The notes under the pieces are model-generated. The model did no database searches. It was given only the letters and a program-made list of their open reading frames with translations, and was not told the DNA's origin. A stretch of DNA of 64,000 nt from a bacterium (GTDB taxonomy: Bacteria; Vulcanimicrobiota; Vulcanimicrobiia; Vulcanimicrobiales; Vulcanimicrobiaceae): positions 117,040 to 181,039 of the forward strand of contig JAJYFL010000002.1 of assembly GCA_021790935.1 (NCBI GenBank), read 5' to 3'. This document shows, in pieces, positions 26,188-34,922 of the stretch. The translations under genes and the position numbers were made by a program. How positions within the stretch are numbered: position 1 is the first letter of the stretch; the number at the start of each line of letters is the position of its first letter.

Positions 26188-26961
26188 ATGCACGGCACGT
26201 ATAACGATTTCCTCGTCGTCGACGAGCGCCGGCCGAGCATCGACGACTTGGCGCGGTTCGCTCGCGACGCGTGCGATCGCCGCGGTGGAATCGGTGCGGA
26301 CGGATTGCTTGCGATCGTACGATCCGAGATCGCGCACGCCTGCATGCGGATCATCAATGCGGACGGCAGCGAGGCAGAGATGTGCGGCAACGGCATGCGT
26401 TGCGTCGCTCGCTACCTGAGCGAGCACGGCGAAGGCGACCACTTGCGTATCGAGACGCTCTCGGGGATTGTCGAGACGCAGATACTCTCCAAAGGTCGCG
26501 AGTACGCCGTCCGCCTGGAGATCGGCCGGCCGTTGCTGCAGCGGCGCGAGCTGCCGTTGGCCCGGGCCGCCTTCGTGTCGCTGGGAAATCCGCACGTCGT
26601 CATCTTCGAGCAGCGGCTCGATGCGATCGATCTGGTCGCCACGGCCGAATCTCTGCAGGGTTCGCCAGTCTTTCCAGACGGTACCAACGTCCACGTTGCG
26701 GCACGGATCGGCCCAAGGGCGCTCTCGGTGCGGCATTGGGAGCGCGGCGTCGGGTTGACGTTCTCCTGCGGAACCGGAGCCGTGGCGTGCGCGGCGGCGG
26801 CAATCTCTCGCGGCGACGTGGCGTCGCCCGTCGATATCTTCGTTCCCGGGGGACAGCTGCTGGTCGAATGGGATGGCACGGGCCCGGCGTATCTAACTGG
26901 GCCGGCCGTGCACGTCTTCGATACGGCGTTCGATTATGATTGGGCTCGCGTACTGCGATAA
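26188..26961 (+). CDS. dapF: Diaminopimelate epimerase
   Basis: 257 aa. The two catalytic cysteines lie in 'AEMCGNGMRCVARY' and 'FSCGTGAVACAAAA'. It converts LL- to meso-diaminopimelate for lysine and peptidoglycan synthesis. The N-terminus 'MHGTYNDFLVVDE' is slightly short; the open frame reaches upstream without another good start codon, so ATG 26188 is the first credible start. The 3' end overlaps the radical SAM gene by 26 bp. Confidence 0.95.
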   Translation: MHGTYNDFLVVDERRPSIDDLARFARDACDRRGGIGADGLLAIVRSEIAHACMRIINADGSEAEMCGNGMRCVARYLSEHGEGDHLRIETLSGIVETQILSKGREYAVRLEIGRPLLQRRELPLARAAFVSLGNPHVVIFEQRLDAIDLVATAESLQGSPVFPDGTNVHVAARIGPRALSVRHWERGVGLTFSCGTGAVACAAAAISRGDVASPVDIFVPGGQLLVEWDGTGPAYLTGPAVHVFDTAFDYDWARVLR

Positions 26962-28144
26962 GGCGGGCCGCATCTATTTCGACGCGGCGCGCGAACCGCT
27001 CGCCGACGGTGGAATCGTTCGGCGCGCGTCCCCGGAGGAACTCATCCCCGCGCCGCCGGGAACGATCCCCACGCTTCTCCCGGGGCGGCGCCCGCTGCTC
27101 GGCAACGGCCCGGCGAGACGCCGATTCGCCCTAGCTGCGATACTTCCGGCCGGCTACACGCGATTGCTCCTTCCAGCCTACACGAAGGATGCGGGCGCTC
27201 CGGCGCTGCCGCTCTTCGGCTACACCTACGCGTGCGTGGTGGACGACGTGCTGCACGTTGCCGCTATGCGTACCGACGAGAGCGAGGACTGGAAGCCGCG
27301 TTACTTCGCCCCCGGCGAGCTCGACCGGCGTATCGACCGGCGTTTAGCCGCCGATCCCGGCAATCGCGTGCTGGCACAGGTCGCGCGCTGCTCGCGCGAA
27401 TACGGGTGCTTCACGGCGCAGAACGTCTTCTTTGAATGCGGCGAAGCGGCGATGCCGGTCTCGCCGAAGTGCAACGCGCGCTGCGTCGGATGCATCAGCG
27501 AGCTCGACCCGCAGGCGGGGATCCCATCGCCGCAGGAGCGCATAAGTTTCGAGACGACGGCCGAAGAACTCGCGCGCGTCGCGATCCACCACCTCGCTCG
27601 CGTCGCCGGCGGCATCGTCTCCTTTGGGCAGGGCTGCGAGGGCGAACCGTTGCTGCGCGCGACCACGGTCGCGCGAGCGATCGAGCGCATCCGCTCCGAG
27701 CGCGCCGGCGGCACGATCAATCTGAATACCAACGGCAGCGTGACGAAGGGGTTGGCGCGCTGCATCGATGCCGGGCTGCAAGCGGTGCGGGTGAGCCTCA
27801 ACTCGTTCCGGCCGCGCGCGTACGCTGCGTACTACCGGCCGAAAGGCTACGGCCTGGACGACGTGCTGTCGTCGATTCGGCTGGCCTGCGATTCGGGGCT
27901 GCGCGTATCGCTGAACTACCTCACGCACCCCGGCGTCACCGACGACGCCGGCGAGATCGCGGCTATGGAGGGGTTTCTGAGCGGAGTGAAGGTGGAGATG
28001 GTTCAAACGCGCACGCTCAACATCGATCCGGAGTGGTATTTCGAGGCGGTCGGCCGGCCCAAGGACCCGCTCGGCATGCGCCGCGCGATCGCCGCGATCC
28101 GCGATCGCGGCGTGCGCGTGGGGAACTTCACGCACACCCACTGA
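26936..28144 (+). CDS. Radical SAM protein of unknown function
   Basis: 402 aa. A distinct N-terminal domain of about 165 residues ('GLAYCDKAGRIYFDAAREPL' onward) precedes the radical SAM barrel. The iron-sulfur motif is 'SPKCNARCVGC' (CxxxCxxC, near residue 180). 'INLNTNGSVTKGLARCIDAG' and 'VRVSLNSFRPRAYAAYYRPK' resemble the barrel of MoaA/PqqE-like or viperin-related folds. The N-terminal region has extra cysteines ('VARCSREYGCF', 'FFECGEA'), but I see no second complete cluster motif. Its substrate is unknown. The overlap with dapF implies co-expression. Confidence 0.85.
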   Translation: MIGLAYCDKAGRIYFDAAREPLADGGIVRRASPEELIPAPPGTIPTLLPGRRPLLGNGPARRRFALAAILPAGYTRLLLPAYTKDAGAPALPLFGYTYACVVDDVLHVAAMRTDESEDWKPRYFAPGELDRRIDRRLAADPGNRVLAQVARCSREYGCFTAQNVFFECGEAAMPVSPKCNARCVGCISELDPQAGIPSPQERISFETTAEELARVAIHHLARVAGGIVSFGQGCEGEPLLRATTVARAIERIRSERAGGTINLNTNGSVTKGLARCIDAGLQAVRVSLNSFRPRAYAAYYRPKGYGLDDVLSSIRLACDSGLRVSLNYLTHPGVTDDAGEIAAMEGFLSGVKVEMVQTRTLNIDPEWYFEAVGRPKDPLGMRRAIAAIRDRGVRVGNFTHTH

Positions 28145-28160
28145 TGACGCCGGTACGCTG

Positions 28161-29261
28161 ATGCGTTCGTGGCAGATCGTGGCGTTGATCGTTGCCGGCG
28201 TCATCGTCGGCGTCCTCGAACCGGGGCGGCTTGGGGTTCTCTTCGGGCACGCTATGCTCTATGCATTCCTGCCCGCGCTGATCTTCGAAGCGGCGTGGAA
28301 TCTCGATTTGGATCTCGTACGCAAGGCTTGGAAGCCGATCGGGCTGCTGGCGCTACCCGGCGTGGCGTTCAGCGCGGCGGCCGTTGGAGCGGCAGTCCAT
28401 TTCGGCGCGAAGCTACCCTGGGGTTCGGCGCTGCTGCTCGGCACGGTGCTCGCCGCGACGGATCCGATCGCCGTCGTCGCGATGTTCCGGCGAGTGGCGA
28501 TCCCGCGCACGCTGCGCACCATCGTCGTAAGCGAAGCGCTCTTCAACGACGCGGTCGCGGTTGCGGCGTACCGATTCGCTCTGGCGGCCATCGCCGCCGG
28601 ACTGACCTTTGGCGACGGATTCCAGATCGCGGGGCACGCGGTCGCCGCCGTTGCGCTCGGGATCGCGATCGGTATCGCGGTCGGATACGCAGCTGCATTT
28701 GCTCTGCGCGAACGCTACGGCGTGGTCGCACAGAGCGCCGCAACGCTCGTGGCGGCCTACGCCGCCTACTACGCGGCCGATCGTCTCGGGTTTTCCGGGA
28801 TATTCGCCTCGGTCGCACTCGGCTTAACGCTGCGCCGCCTCGAGCGACGGCACATCTCGGTGAGCTGCTGGCAAGGCGTCGAGCGCCTCTGGGAGTGGAT
28901 CGCCATTGTCGCAAACGCGGCGCTGTTCTTTCTTGCGGGCGCCTCCGTCGATCTGCTACGGCTCTTCGAAAGACCGGTGCTGGTCGTCGTGACGATCGCC
29001 GCGACGATCGTCGCGCGCGCGGCGCTATCCTACGCCCTGCTGGCGATCCGCCCGGCCATGCGTTCGGGGTGGCTCGCGGTAGTGCGAATGGCGGGCGTCA
29101 GGGGTGCGCTCTCGCTGGCGCTGGCACTGGCGATTCCGTCGAACGTGCCCGGCCGCGAAGCGATCGTCGATGCCACTTTCTCCGTCGTGGTGTTCAGCGT
29201 GTTACTAAGCGCTTCGACGGTCGTAAAGAAGATGCGCCGCCTACGGCTCGGCGAGGCGTAG
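28161..29261 (+). CDS. CPA1-family Na+(K+)/H+ antiporter
   Basis: 366 aa with about ten membrane segments. 'GTVLAATDPIAVVAMFRR' and 'SEALFNDAVAVAAYRF' contain the Asp residues of the CPA1 ion-binding site (TDP and ND motifs). It exchanges sodium or potassium for protons. It lacks a long cytoplasmic tail or RCK domain. It is downstream of the radical SAM gene and convergent with two TrkA-type genes. Confidence 0.9.
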   Translation: MRSWQIVALIVAGVIVGVLEPGRLGVLFGHAMLYAFLPALIFEAAWNLDLDLVRKAWKPIGLLALPGVAFSAAAVGAAVHFGAKLPWGSALLLGTVLAATDPIAVVAMFRRVAIPRTLRTIVVSEALFNDAVAVAAYRFALAAIAAGLTFGDGFQIAGHAVAAVALGIAIGIAVGYAAAFALRERYGVVAQSAATLVAAYAAYYAADRLGFSGIFASVALGLTLRRLERRHISVSCWQGVERLWEWIAIVANAALFFLAGASVDLLRLFERPVLVVVTIAATIVARAALSYALLAIRPAMRSGWLAVVRMAGVRGALSLALALAIPSNVPGREAIVDATFSVVVFSVLLSASTVVKKMRRLRLGEA

Positions 29262-29281
29262 AATCCGGTGAAACGTCGTAG

Positions 29282-29971
29282 CTACTGCGGCGCGCCGGTC
29301 AGCGCCTTGCGCACCGCTTCGCCATCGCCGGTTTTGACGACGACGAGCAGCCGGTCGCCGACGCGCAGCGCGGTCTCTCCGTTCGGAATGAGCAGGTCTT
29401 CACTCGTGCGGTCCAGGGCGACGACGGCGCTATTAGGCGGGAAACGAATCTCGCGCAAGCGCTTGCCCGCGTAGGGAGATTCCGACGGTAAGGCGACCTT
29501 GATGAGATCGAGATCGCCCTTCCCGAAGAGGTGCGCGTATTCGAGCCCCCCGCCATAGTTCTGCGCGTTGACGCGTTCGTTCAAGACGTCGAGCAGGATC
29601 TCGGTCGACGAAATGACGGTTACCGGATCATCCGGATCGAGCGATTCAAAGATCTGCTTGTTGCGTGGGTTGTTGACGCGTGCGATGCACCGAGCCTTCG
29701 TGCGTTTCTTCGCGATCAAGCAGACGACGAGGTTGTCTTCGTCGTCTCCCGTATCGGCCACGACGACGTCGGCTCGGCCGACGCCGGCTTGTTCGAGTAC
29801 GTACGGATCGCAGCCGTCGCCGACGACCGTTACCTCCTGCTCGATCAAGCGCTCGAGCATCTTGGCCTTTCGCTCTTCTTTTTCGACGACCACGACCTCG
29901 TGATGCTGCTGAAGAAGCGCGCGCGTAAGGTACGAGCCGACCTTGCCGCCGCCGACGATCACGATGAACAT
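29282..29971 (-). CDS. trkA: TrkA-type RCK protein (K+ uptake regulatory subunit), copy A
   Basis: 229 aa. The Rossmann RCK-N domain begins 'MFIVIVGGGKVGSYLTRALL' with the GxGxxG dinucleotide motif and 'VVVADTGDDEDNLVVCLIAK'. An RCK-C (TrkA_C) domain follows ('ALRVGDRLLVVVKTG'). It would bind NAD(H) or ATP and gate a Trk/Ktr-type potassium channel. The membrane subunit is not in the window. It is four bases downstream of copy B, so the two are co-transcribed, like CeoB/CeoC pairs. Confidence 0.92.
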   Translation of the reverse strand: MFIVIVGGGKVGSYLTRALLQQHHEVVVVEKEERKAKMLERLIEQEVTVVGDGCDPYVLEQAGVGRADVVVADTGDDEDNLVVCLIAKKRTKARCIARVNNPRNKQIFESLDPDDPVTVISSTEILLDVLNERVNAQNYGGGLEYAHLFGKGDLDLIKVALPSESPYAGKRLREIRFPPNSAVVALDRTSEDLLIPNGETALRVGDRLLVVVKTGDGEAVRKALTGAPQ

Positions 29972-29975
29972 GCTC

Positions 29976-30650
29976 TTACGCGGTCATCCGGGCGCTTGGC
30001 GCGGCGGTCTGAAACATCTGGGCGAACTCCGTGATCGCGTCGGGGGCGACGATGGCATTGATCTCGTCGCCGGCGCTGAGCACCGTATCGTTCGCGGCAA
30101 CGACGACGTTCTTACCGCTGCGAATCGCGGCGATGCGGATGCGGCCCGGGCGCTCCACGTCGCTGACACGTTTGCCCGCATCGGCCGCCTGCACGATGGC
30201 CGTGAGCGAGGTTACGCGGCCGAAGTCGAAGGTCTGCAAGGTATCCCAGGGGACGTCCGTCAGCATGTCGCGGATCATCTTGGCGCCGACCGTGGTGGGA
30301 CAAACCGTGTCGATGCCGAGGTCGCGGTACATCAGACCGCGCGGCGGGTCGTAGATGCGCGCGACGATCTTCTTTATTTTGAACATGCGCTGGGCTATGA
30401 GTGCGGCCATGACGTTGCGGTTGTCGCCGTTGGTGACGGCGATGAATCCATTGGCCGTAGCCGCGCCGGCACGTTTGAGGACATCGTAGTCTATGCCGGT
30501 CCCGACGACGACGTGGCCTTTGAATTTCTGGCCGAGGCGTTTGAATGCGGAGGGGCTCTCGTCGACGACGATGACTTCGTGGTTATCGGCGTCGAGCAGC
30601 TTGGCGAGGGTGGAACCGACGCGGCCGCAGCCGACGATGAGGTATCTCAT
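29976..30650 (-). CDS. trkA: TrkA-type RCK protein (K+ uptake regulatory subunit), copy B
   Basis: 224 aa from the ATG at 30650 ('MRYLIVGCGRVGSTLAKLLD'). It has the RCK-N Rossmann fold with Asp after beta-2 ('VIVVDESPSAF') and a C-terminal TrkA_C domain ('VLSAGDEINAIVAPDA'). The open frame continues upstream through the tRNA gene, but that part is a shadow. Two separate single RCK proteins probably form a hetero-oligomer. Confidence 0.92.
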   Translation of the reverse strand: MRYLIVGCGRVGSTLAKLLDADNHEVIVVDESPSAFKRLGQKFKGHVVVGTGIDYDVLKRAGAATANGFIAVTNGDNRNVMAALIAQRMFKIKKIVARIYDPPRGLMYRDLGIDTVCPTTVGAKMIRDMLTDVPWDTLQTFDFGRVTSLTAIVQAADAGKRVSDVERPGRIRIAAIRSGKNVVVAANDTVLSAGDEINAIVAPDAITEFAQMFQTAAPSARMTA

Positions 30651-30739
30651 GAACGGCCAGACTCTTTCTGAACCGGCGGTCAGTTTCCCCCGAGATGCAG
30701 GAGGGTCTCTCGTACGCCAGAACCAATGGGAGTTTTTGT

Positions 30740-30816
30740 CGGGGCGTGGCTCAGCTTGGTAGAGCGCTTCGTTCGGGACGAAGAGGTCGCTGGTTCGAAT
30801 CCAGTCGCCCCGACCA
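30740..30816 (+). tRNA. tRNA-Pro (anticodon CGG)
   Basis: A complete cloverleaf is visible. The acceptor CGGGGCG pairs with CGCCCCG. The D arm is GCTC...GAGC. The anticodon arm is CTTCG-TTCGGGA-CGAAG with loop bases giving anticodon CGG. The T arm is CTGG-TTCGAAT-CCAG. CCA is encoded at the 3' end. It decodes CCG. Confidence 0.96.
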
Positions 30817-30902
30817 TTTAGTCCCAGGGCGCCGCCGGCTCCGGGATCCCGCGGCCGGTATGAAAGGCACGTCACACCCCATCACGGCACCGTTGCAGCA
30901 GA

Positions 30903-31286
30903 TTGTTCTCCAAGTTTAGCGCCGCCTCTCGCCGCGTGCTTCGCGCCGCCGAGCAAGAATGTCGCAACCACAACCACTACTACGTCGGCGCAGAGCATCT
31001 GCTGCTCGCGCTGCTGGAGGAGCACGATCCCGAGGTGATGGCCGGCTTGCGGGCCGAACGGATCGATCCTTCCGAGGCGCACGCTGCGGTTCGCGGAATG
31101 CTGGGGACGGGAGAGGACCGGCTCTGGGAGGGGATTCTCGTTACTCCGCGCGTCCGTAAGATCGTCTCGCTGGCCGAGGCCCGAGCCTGTGGCCGGGAGA
31201 TCGAGCCGGTCGACCTCTACGAAGCGATGCGAGCCGAGGGCGGCAGCCTCGCCGCCGAGATTCTGCGCCGCGCCGCCGTCCCATAA
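30903..31286 (+). CDS. Clp N-terminal-domain protein (stand-alone ClpN)
   Basis: 127 aa. 'FSAASRRVLRAAEQECRNHN' and 'VGAEHLLLALLEEHDPEVMA' match the Clp_N double repeat that in ClpA/ClpC binds substrates and adaptors; no AAA+ ATPase domain follows. The second half ('WEGILVTPRVRKIVSLAEAR') continues the repeat with the typical 'TPR.k.i...A' motif. It may act as an adaptor for a Clp protease. The TTG start at 30903 is the best available and lacks a clear ribosome site. The next gene follows after eight bases. Confidence 0.75.
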   Translation: MFSKFSAASRRVLRAAEQECRNHNHYYVGAEHLLLALLEEHDPEVMAGLRAERIDPSEAHAAVRGMLGTGEDRLWEGILVTPRVRKIVSLAEARACGREIEPVDLYEAMRAEGGSLAAEILRRAAVP

Positions 31287-31294
31287 GGAGCCCC

Positions 31295-31903
31295 GTGCAT
31301 CAGTTCACGACCTATTTTCTGCACTTGGTCGATCACTTCGGATACGCCGGGCTTTACGTTGCGCTGACCCTCGGAAATATCGGCGCCCCAATCGGAAGCG
31401 AGGTCGTCTTGCCGGCCGCCGGCGCGCTCGTGGCAACGGGCCATCTCCCAAACCTTTGGGTCGCCGTGGCGGTCGCCGTCCTCGCCGAGCTGACCGGGCA
31501 GAGCATCGGCTATGCGGTCGGCTTTTACGGCGGCCGGCCGTTCGTGGAGCGCTACGGCAAATACGTCGGGTTCCATCACCGGGAACTGGACCGCGTTCAC
31601 GGCTTCTTCGAGCGCTGGGGGAGCTTCGCCGTCTTCATCTGCCGCTTCACGCCCGTCATTCGCGGCATCGACGGCATTCCGGCCGGTATCGCCGAGATGC
31701 CGCTCGGCCCGTTCTATATCTGGACGTTCTTGGGTTCGCTCGGATTCTGCGGGGGCCTCATTCTCCTGGGCCACGCGGTGGGCACGCACCTCGGAGCCGT
31801 CATGCCGGCCTTGCAGCGGTATCTGCTGCTGATTGCAGCGGCCGTTGTCGCGTTGCTGGTGGTCGCCATCGTCATCTCGCAGCGCCGCGCGAAACGTGCT
31901 TAA
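31295..31903 (+). CDS. DedA-family membrane protein
   Basis: 202 aa with four to five membrane helices. The family motifs 'GAPIGSEVVLPAAGALVATG' and 'FICRFTPVIRGIDGIPAG' (F/Y-x3-R-x4-R-x3-PAG) are present. DedA (SNARE-associated / VTT) proteins are thought to act in lipid scrambling or proton-motive-force homeostasis. GTG start with AAGGAG nearby. The 3' end overlaps uvrC by eight bases. Confidence 0.9.
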   Translation: MHQFTTYFLHLVDHFGYAGLYVALTLGNIGAPIGSEVVLPAAGALVATGHLPNLWVAVAVAVLAELTGQSIGYAVGFYGGRPFVERYGKYVGFHHRELDRVHGFFERWGSFAVFICRFTPVIRGIDGIPAGIAEMPLGPFYIWTFLGSLGFCGGLILLGHAVGTHLGAVMPALQRYLLLIAAAVVALLVVAIVISQRRAKRA

Positions 31904-33875
31904 CTCTGACATCCTCCTAGCCCAGATACCCGCGTCGCCGGGCGTGTATATGATGGTGGGCGAAGGCGGTGAGATACTCTACATCGGCAAAGCGATCTCG
32001 CTGCGAAATCGCGTGCGCTCCTACTTTCAGGAGAGCGCCGCGCACACGCTGCGGACGGCGCATATGGTGGAACGCGTGGTCGACGTGCGCACGATCGTCG
32101 TCAACAACGAGGTCGAAGCGCTGATCCTCGAAGCCAATCTCATCAAGCGCCATCAGCCGCCGTTCAACGTCCGCATGCGCGACGACAAGCGCTACCCCTA
32201 TCTGAAGGTCACGAACGAAGCCTTCCCCCGCGTGGTCTTCACGCGCACGGTGAAAGACGACGGCGCGCGGTACTTCGGCCCGTACACCAACGCCCACGCG
32301 CTGCGCGAATTGATCGATCTGGTGCGGCTGGTCTTCCCCCTGCGGACCTGCCGGGAGCCGATCGACGGACGCCGCAGCCGCCCGTGCCTCCAGTATCATA
32401 TCAAACGCTGCTTGGCACCCTGCGTCGGCTATCAAAGCGAAGCCGACTACGATGCCACCATCGAGGAAGTCGTCCTCTTTCTGGAGGGCAAACAGGAGTC
32501 GCTGCTGGCGCGCCTTCAAGCCGAGATGATCGGTGCTGCCGAAAATTACAGCTTCGAATCGGCCGCGCGCATCCGCGATCGCATCGTGCAGTTACGCCGG
32601 GTGACGGAGAGCCAGAAAGTCGTTTGGCGCTCGCGCTTGGATATGGATCTCATCGCCGCCGCGCGCTCCCAAGGGCAGGCCTGCGTGCAAGCGTTCTTGG
32701 TGCGCGGCGGGAAACTCATCGGCCAAGAACATTTCATCCTCGACGGCGTGCACGATCAATCCGATGCCGAACTCTTTGCGGCGTTTCTCAAGCAGTTCTA
32801 TACGTCGCGTACCGCCGGATCGCCGGAGCCCGCCGGCATATCCGCGTTCGCTCGGATCCGAACCGCCCGCGACAACCAATCTCCAGAGCCGGAGAAGCGG
32901 CGCCATCGCGCGCGCGGCAACGCGAACGCCGTTCCGAAGGAGATTCTCGTGGAGGCGCGGCCGGAGGATGCGGGCGTCATCGAAACGTGGTTGACCTCGC
33001 TGCGCCAGGCACCCGGAGGCGCGGGAGCGCGCGTACGCATTCTCGTTCCGCAACGCGGCGAACGCGCCGATTATCTGCGCCTCGTGCAGAAGAACGCGCG
33101 GCAGAATCTCAAGGCGTTTCTCGCGCATCAGGAGGTGCAGGAGAGCGCGCAGGCGCGTGCGCTCACCGACCTTGCGAACGCCCTCGAGCTGCCCGGCCCG
33201 CCGCATCGCATCGAGTGTTACGATATCTCCAATATCGCCGGCAGCAACCCCGTGAGCTCGATGGTCGTCTTCGTCGAAGGGCGGGCGAAGAAGAGCGAGT
33301 ACCGCAAGTTCAAGATTCAGTACGACCGAGGCCCCAACGACTTCGCCATGATGGCGGAGACGCTGCGCCGCCGGCTGCGCTACCTGCGCGCGCGAGAGGG
33401 CACGTCGGTGCCGGCGACGCCGACCGGCCAGGAGAAGTTCGGCAAGAAGCCCGATCTGCTGCTGATCGATGGGGGCAAGGGGCAGTTGAGCGCGGTCGCC
33501 GAGGTGCTCGAAGAACTCGACATGACCGGCATCCCGGTAGCGGGCCTCGCAAAGGAGCACGAGTGGCTCTACGTGCCCGGCCAGCCGGACCCCATCGTTT
33601 TGCCTGCCAACTCGGCGGCACTCCACCTCGTGATGCGCGTGCGCGACGAAGCGCACCGGTTCGCGGTCGAGTTCCACCGGCAGCGCCGTGGGCGGGCGAT
33701 GACGCGTTCGGCGCTCGACGCGCTCGCAGGGGTCGGACCGGTTCGGAAGAAGCGTCTGCTCACGACCTTCGGGTCGCTTGCGGCGATCCGGCGCGCGAGC
33801 GTCGACGAGATCGCCGCCGTCAAGGGGATGACGCCGTCTCTGGCGTCGCATATTAAAGTTGCGTTAGGAGAGTGA
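31896..33875 (+). CDS. uvrC: UvrABC excinuclease subunit C
   Basis: 659 aa. The GIY-YIG nuclease domain has 'SPGVYMMVGEGGEILYIGKA'. The UVR motif is around 'LQAEMIGAAENYSFESAARI'. The RNase-H-like C-terminal nuclease has 'RIECYDISNIAGSNPVSSMV' and 'LLLIDGGKGQLSA', and two HhH motifs follow ('LDALAGVGPVRKKRLLTTFG'). It makes both incisions in nucleotide excision repair. It is longer than the 600-610 residues typical, because of an Arg/Pro-rich insertion of about 40 residues (roughly 302-343) before 'AVPKEILVE'. GTG start. Confidence 0.95.
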   Translation: MLNSDILLAQIPASPGVYMMVGEGGEILYIGKAISLRNRVRSYFQESAAHTLRTAHMVERVVDVRTIVVNNEVEALILEANLIKRHQPPFNVRMRDDKRYPYLKVTNEAFPRVVFTRTVKDDGARYFGPYTNAHALRELIDLVRLVFPLRTCREPIDGRRSRPCLQYHIKRCLAPCVGYQSEADYDATIEEVVLFLEGKQESLLARLQAEMIGAAENYSFESAARIRDRIVQLRRVTESQKVVWRSRLDMDLIAAARSQGQACVQAFLVRGGKLIGQEHFILDGVHDQSDAELFAAFLKQFYTSRTAGSPEPAGISAFARIRTARDNQSPEPEKRRHRARGNANAVPKEILVEARPEDAGVIETWLTSLRQAPGGAGARVRILVPQRGERADYLRLVQKNARQNLKAFLAHQEVQESAQARALTDLANALELPGPPHRIECYDISNIAGSNPVSSMVVFVEGRAKKSEYRKFKIQYDRGPNDFAMMAETLRRRLRYLRAREGTSVPATPTGQEKFGKKPDLLLIDGGKGQLSAVAEVLEELDMTGIPVAGLAKEHEWLYVPGQPDPIVLPANSAALHLVMRVRDEAHRFAVEFHRQRRGRAMTRSALDALAGVGPVRKKRLLTTFGSLAAIRRASVDEIAAVKGMTPSLASHIKVALGE

Positions 33876-33877
33876 CC

Positions 33878-34264
33878 ATGCACCTCATCGTTCGCTTCAT
33901 CGTTAACGCCATCGCGCTCTACCTCATCGCGAAGTTCGTACCGGGCTTCAACCACGAAATCGGTGCCGGGGCGGCGCTGATCGCCGCGCTGGTCTTCGGT
34001 TTGGTCAACGCTATCATCGGTCCCATCCTTCGTTTGATCTCAGCGCCGCTTACCTGGCTGACGCACGGGCTCTTCTCGGTCGTCGTCAATTACATTCTGT
34101 TCTTGATTACCGTCCATATCGCACCGGGTTTCAAGGCTACGGGCGTTAGCACGTCGCCTTGGGTTTCTTACCTCATCGGTGCCGTCATCATGATGATCGT
34201 CTCGACGGCGGTACAGCAGATGTGGCAGTCGGACTCCGAGCGGAAGGCCGCTCCGGCCCGCTAG
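33878..34264 (+). CDS. Phage-holin-4/YvlD-family small membrane protein
   Basis: 128 aa with four membrane helices. 'ALYLIAKFVPGF', 'ALVFGLVNAIIGPILRLIS' and 'LTHGLFSVVVNYILF' match the YvlD / phage holin family 4 pattern, widespread in bacteria and of unknown role. ATG at 33878 is preceded by AGGAGAG, two bases after the uvrC stop. Last gene before tmRNA on this strand. Confidence 0.8.
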   Translation: MHLIVRFIVNAIALYLIAKFVPGFNHEIGAGAALIAALVFGLVNAIIGPILRLISAPLTWLTHGLFSVVVNYILFLITVHIAPGFKATGVSTSPWVSYLIGAVIMMIVSTAVQQMWQSDSERKAAPAR

Positions 34265-34350
34265 TTCGCCCCGCAAACGTCGCGGCGGAACGCTCTCCGG
34301 CCGATTGGGGGCACCCTTCGGCCGGAAACCTTCCGGCTTGCGCGGTGTGT

Positions 34351-34356
34351 TATAGT
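34351..34356 (+). promoter_or_regulatory. Putative -10 element of the tmRNA promoter
   Basis: TATAGT lies 10 bp before the mature tmRNA 5' end. No good -35 box is seen at the expected distance. The extra bases would be removed by RNase P. Confidence 0.35.
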
Positions 34357-34366
34357 AGATGTCTAT

Positions 34367-34722
34367 GGGGCTGAAATAGGTTCGACGGAGAGAACCGCGG
34401 TCAACGTAAGCAGGCGGAGTTGCGAGCACTCCTAAAACGATCGCAAGCGTTATACACGCGAACACCCAATACGCACTCGCTGCCTAATTTAGGTTAGCGA
34501 CGGGACGCGGAGAGTCGGCCCGAACCGCTCCGCCTTCCCGCCACGAATTCGGGCTGGTGCGCGCAACCGATCCGGCGCGCGCACGAGAGTAACGGATCTG
34601 CTGCGAACGATCATCCCTGCTTCGAGGAGGGCGTTCGAGTAAGGCAATATCGAGGCTGAGCCTGGAGAACGCGTTGGTCCGGCTTTTCGGACTCGGGGGG
34701 CAGTACCCCGACAGCTCCACCA
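34367..34722 (+). ncRNA. ssrA: Transfer-messenger RNA (tmRNA)
   Basis: About 356 nt, one-piece form. The 5' end GGGGCTGAAATAGGTTCGAC and 3' end with the T-arm and CAGCTCCACCA are the conserved tRNA-like domain (GGGGCTG pairs with CAGCTCC). The tag reading frame resumes at GCA after 'gatc' and reads ASVIHANTQYALAA before TAA, so the proteolysis tag ends in the usual YALAA. It rescues stalled ribosomes together with SmpB. tmRNA 3' ends are frequent integration sites, and an accessory region begins just downstream. Confidence 0.96.
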
Positions 34723-34733
34723 AGTTCTTTGCG

Positions 34734-34772
34734 ATAGTTCAACGAATACCGATTCGTTGAACTATTTTGTTT
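34734..34772 (+). terminator. Rho-independent terminator of tmRNA
   Basis: A perfect 14-bp stem, atagttcaacgaat / attcgttgaactat, encloses the loop accg and is followed by tttgttt. It begins 12 bases after the tmRNA CCA end. Confidence 0.9.
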
Positions 34773-34922
34773 CCGGTGGGCAAAAACCGGGCCCGGCTTG
34801 GGTTCCTCGAACAAATCGCGGCTCGATGAGCAAATGGCAACAGCCGTGTCGAGCTCGTAGTGGTCCCTCTCGAATCGGCGGCGCGGTAGTGCGTGGGCCT
34901 CGAAGCGTGATAGGCTCAGGGT

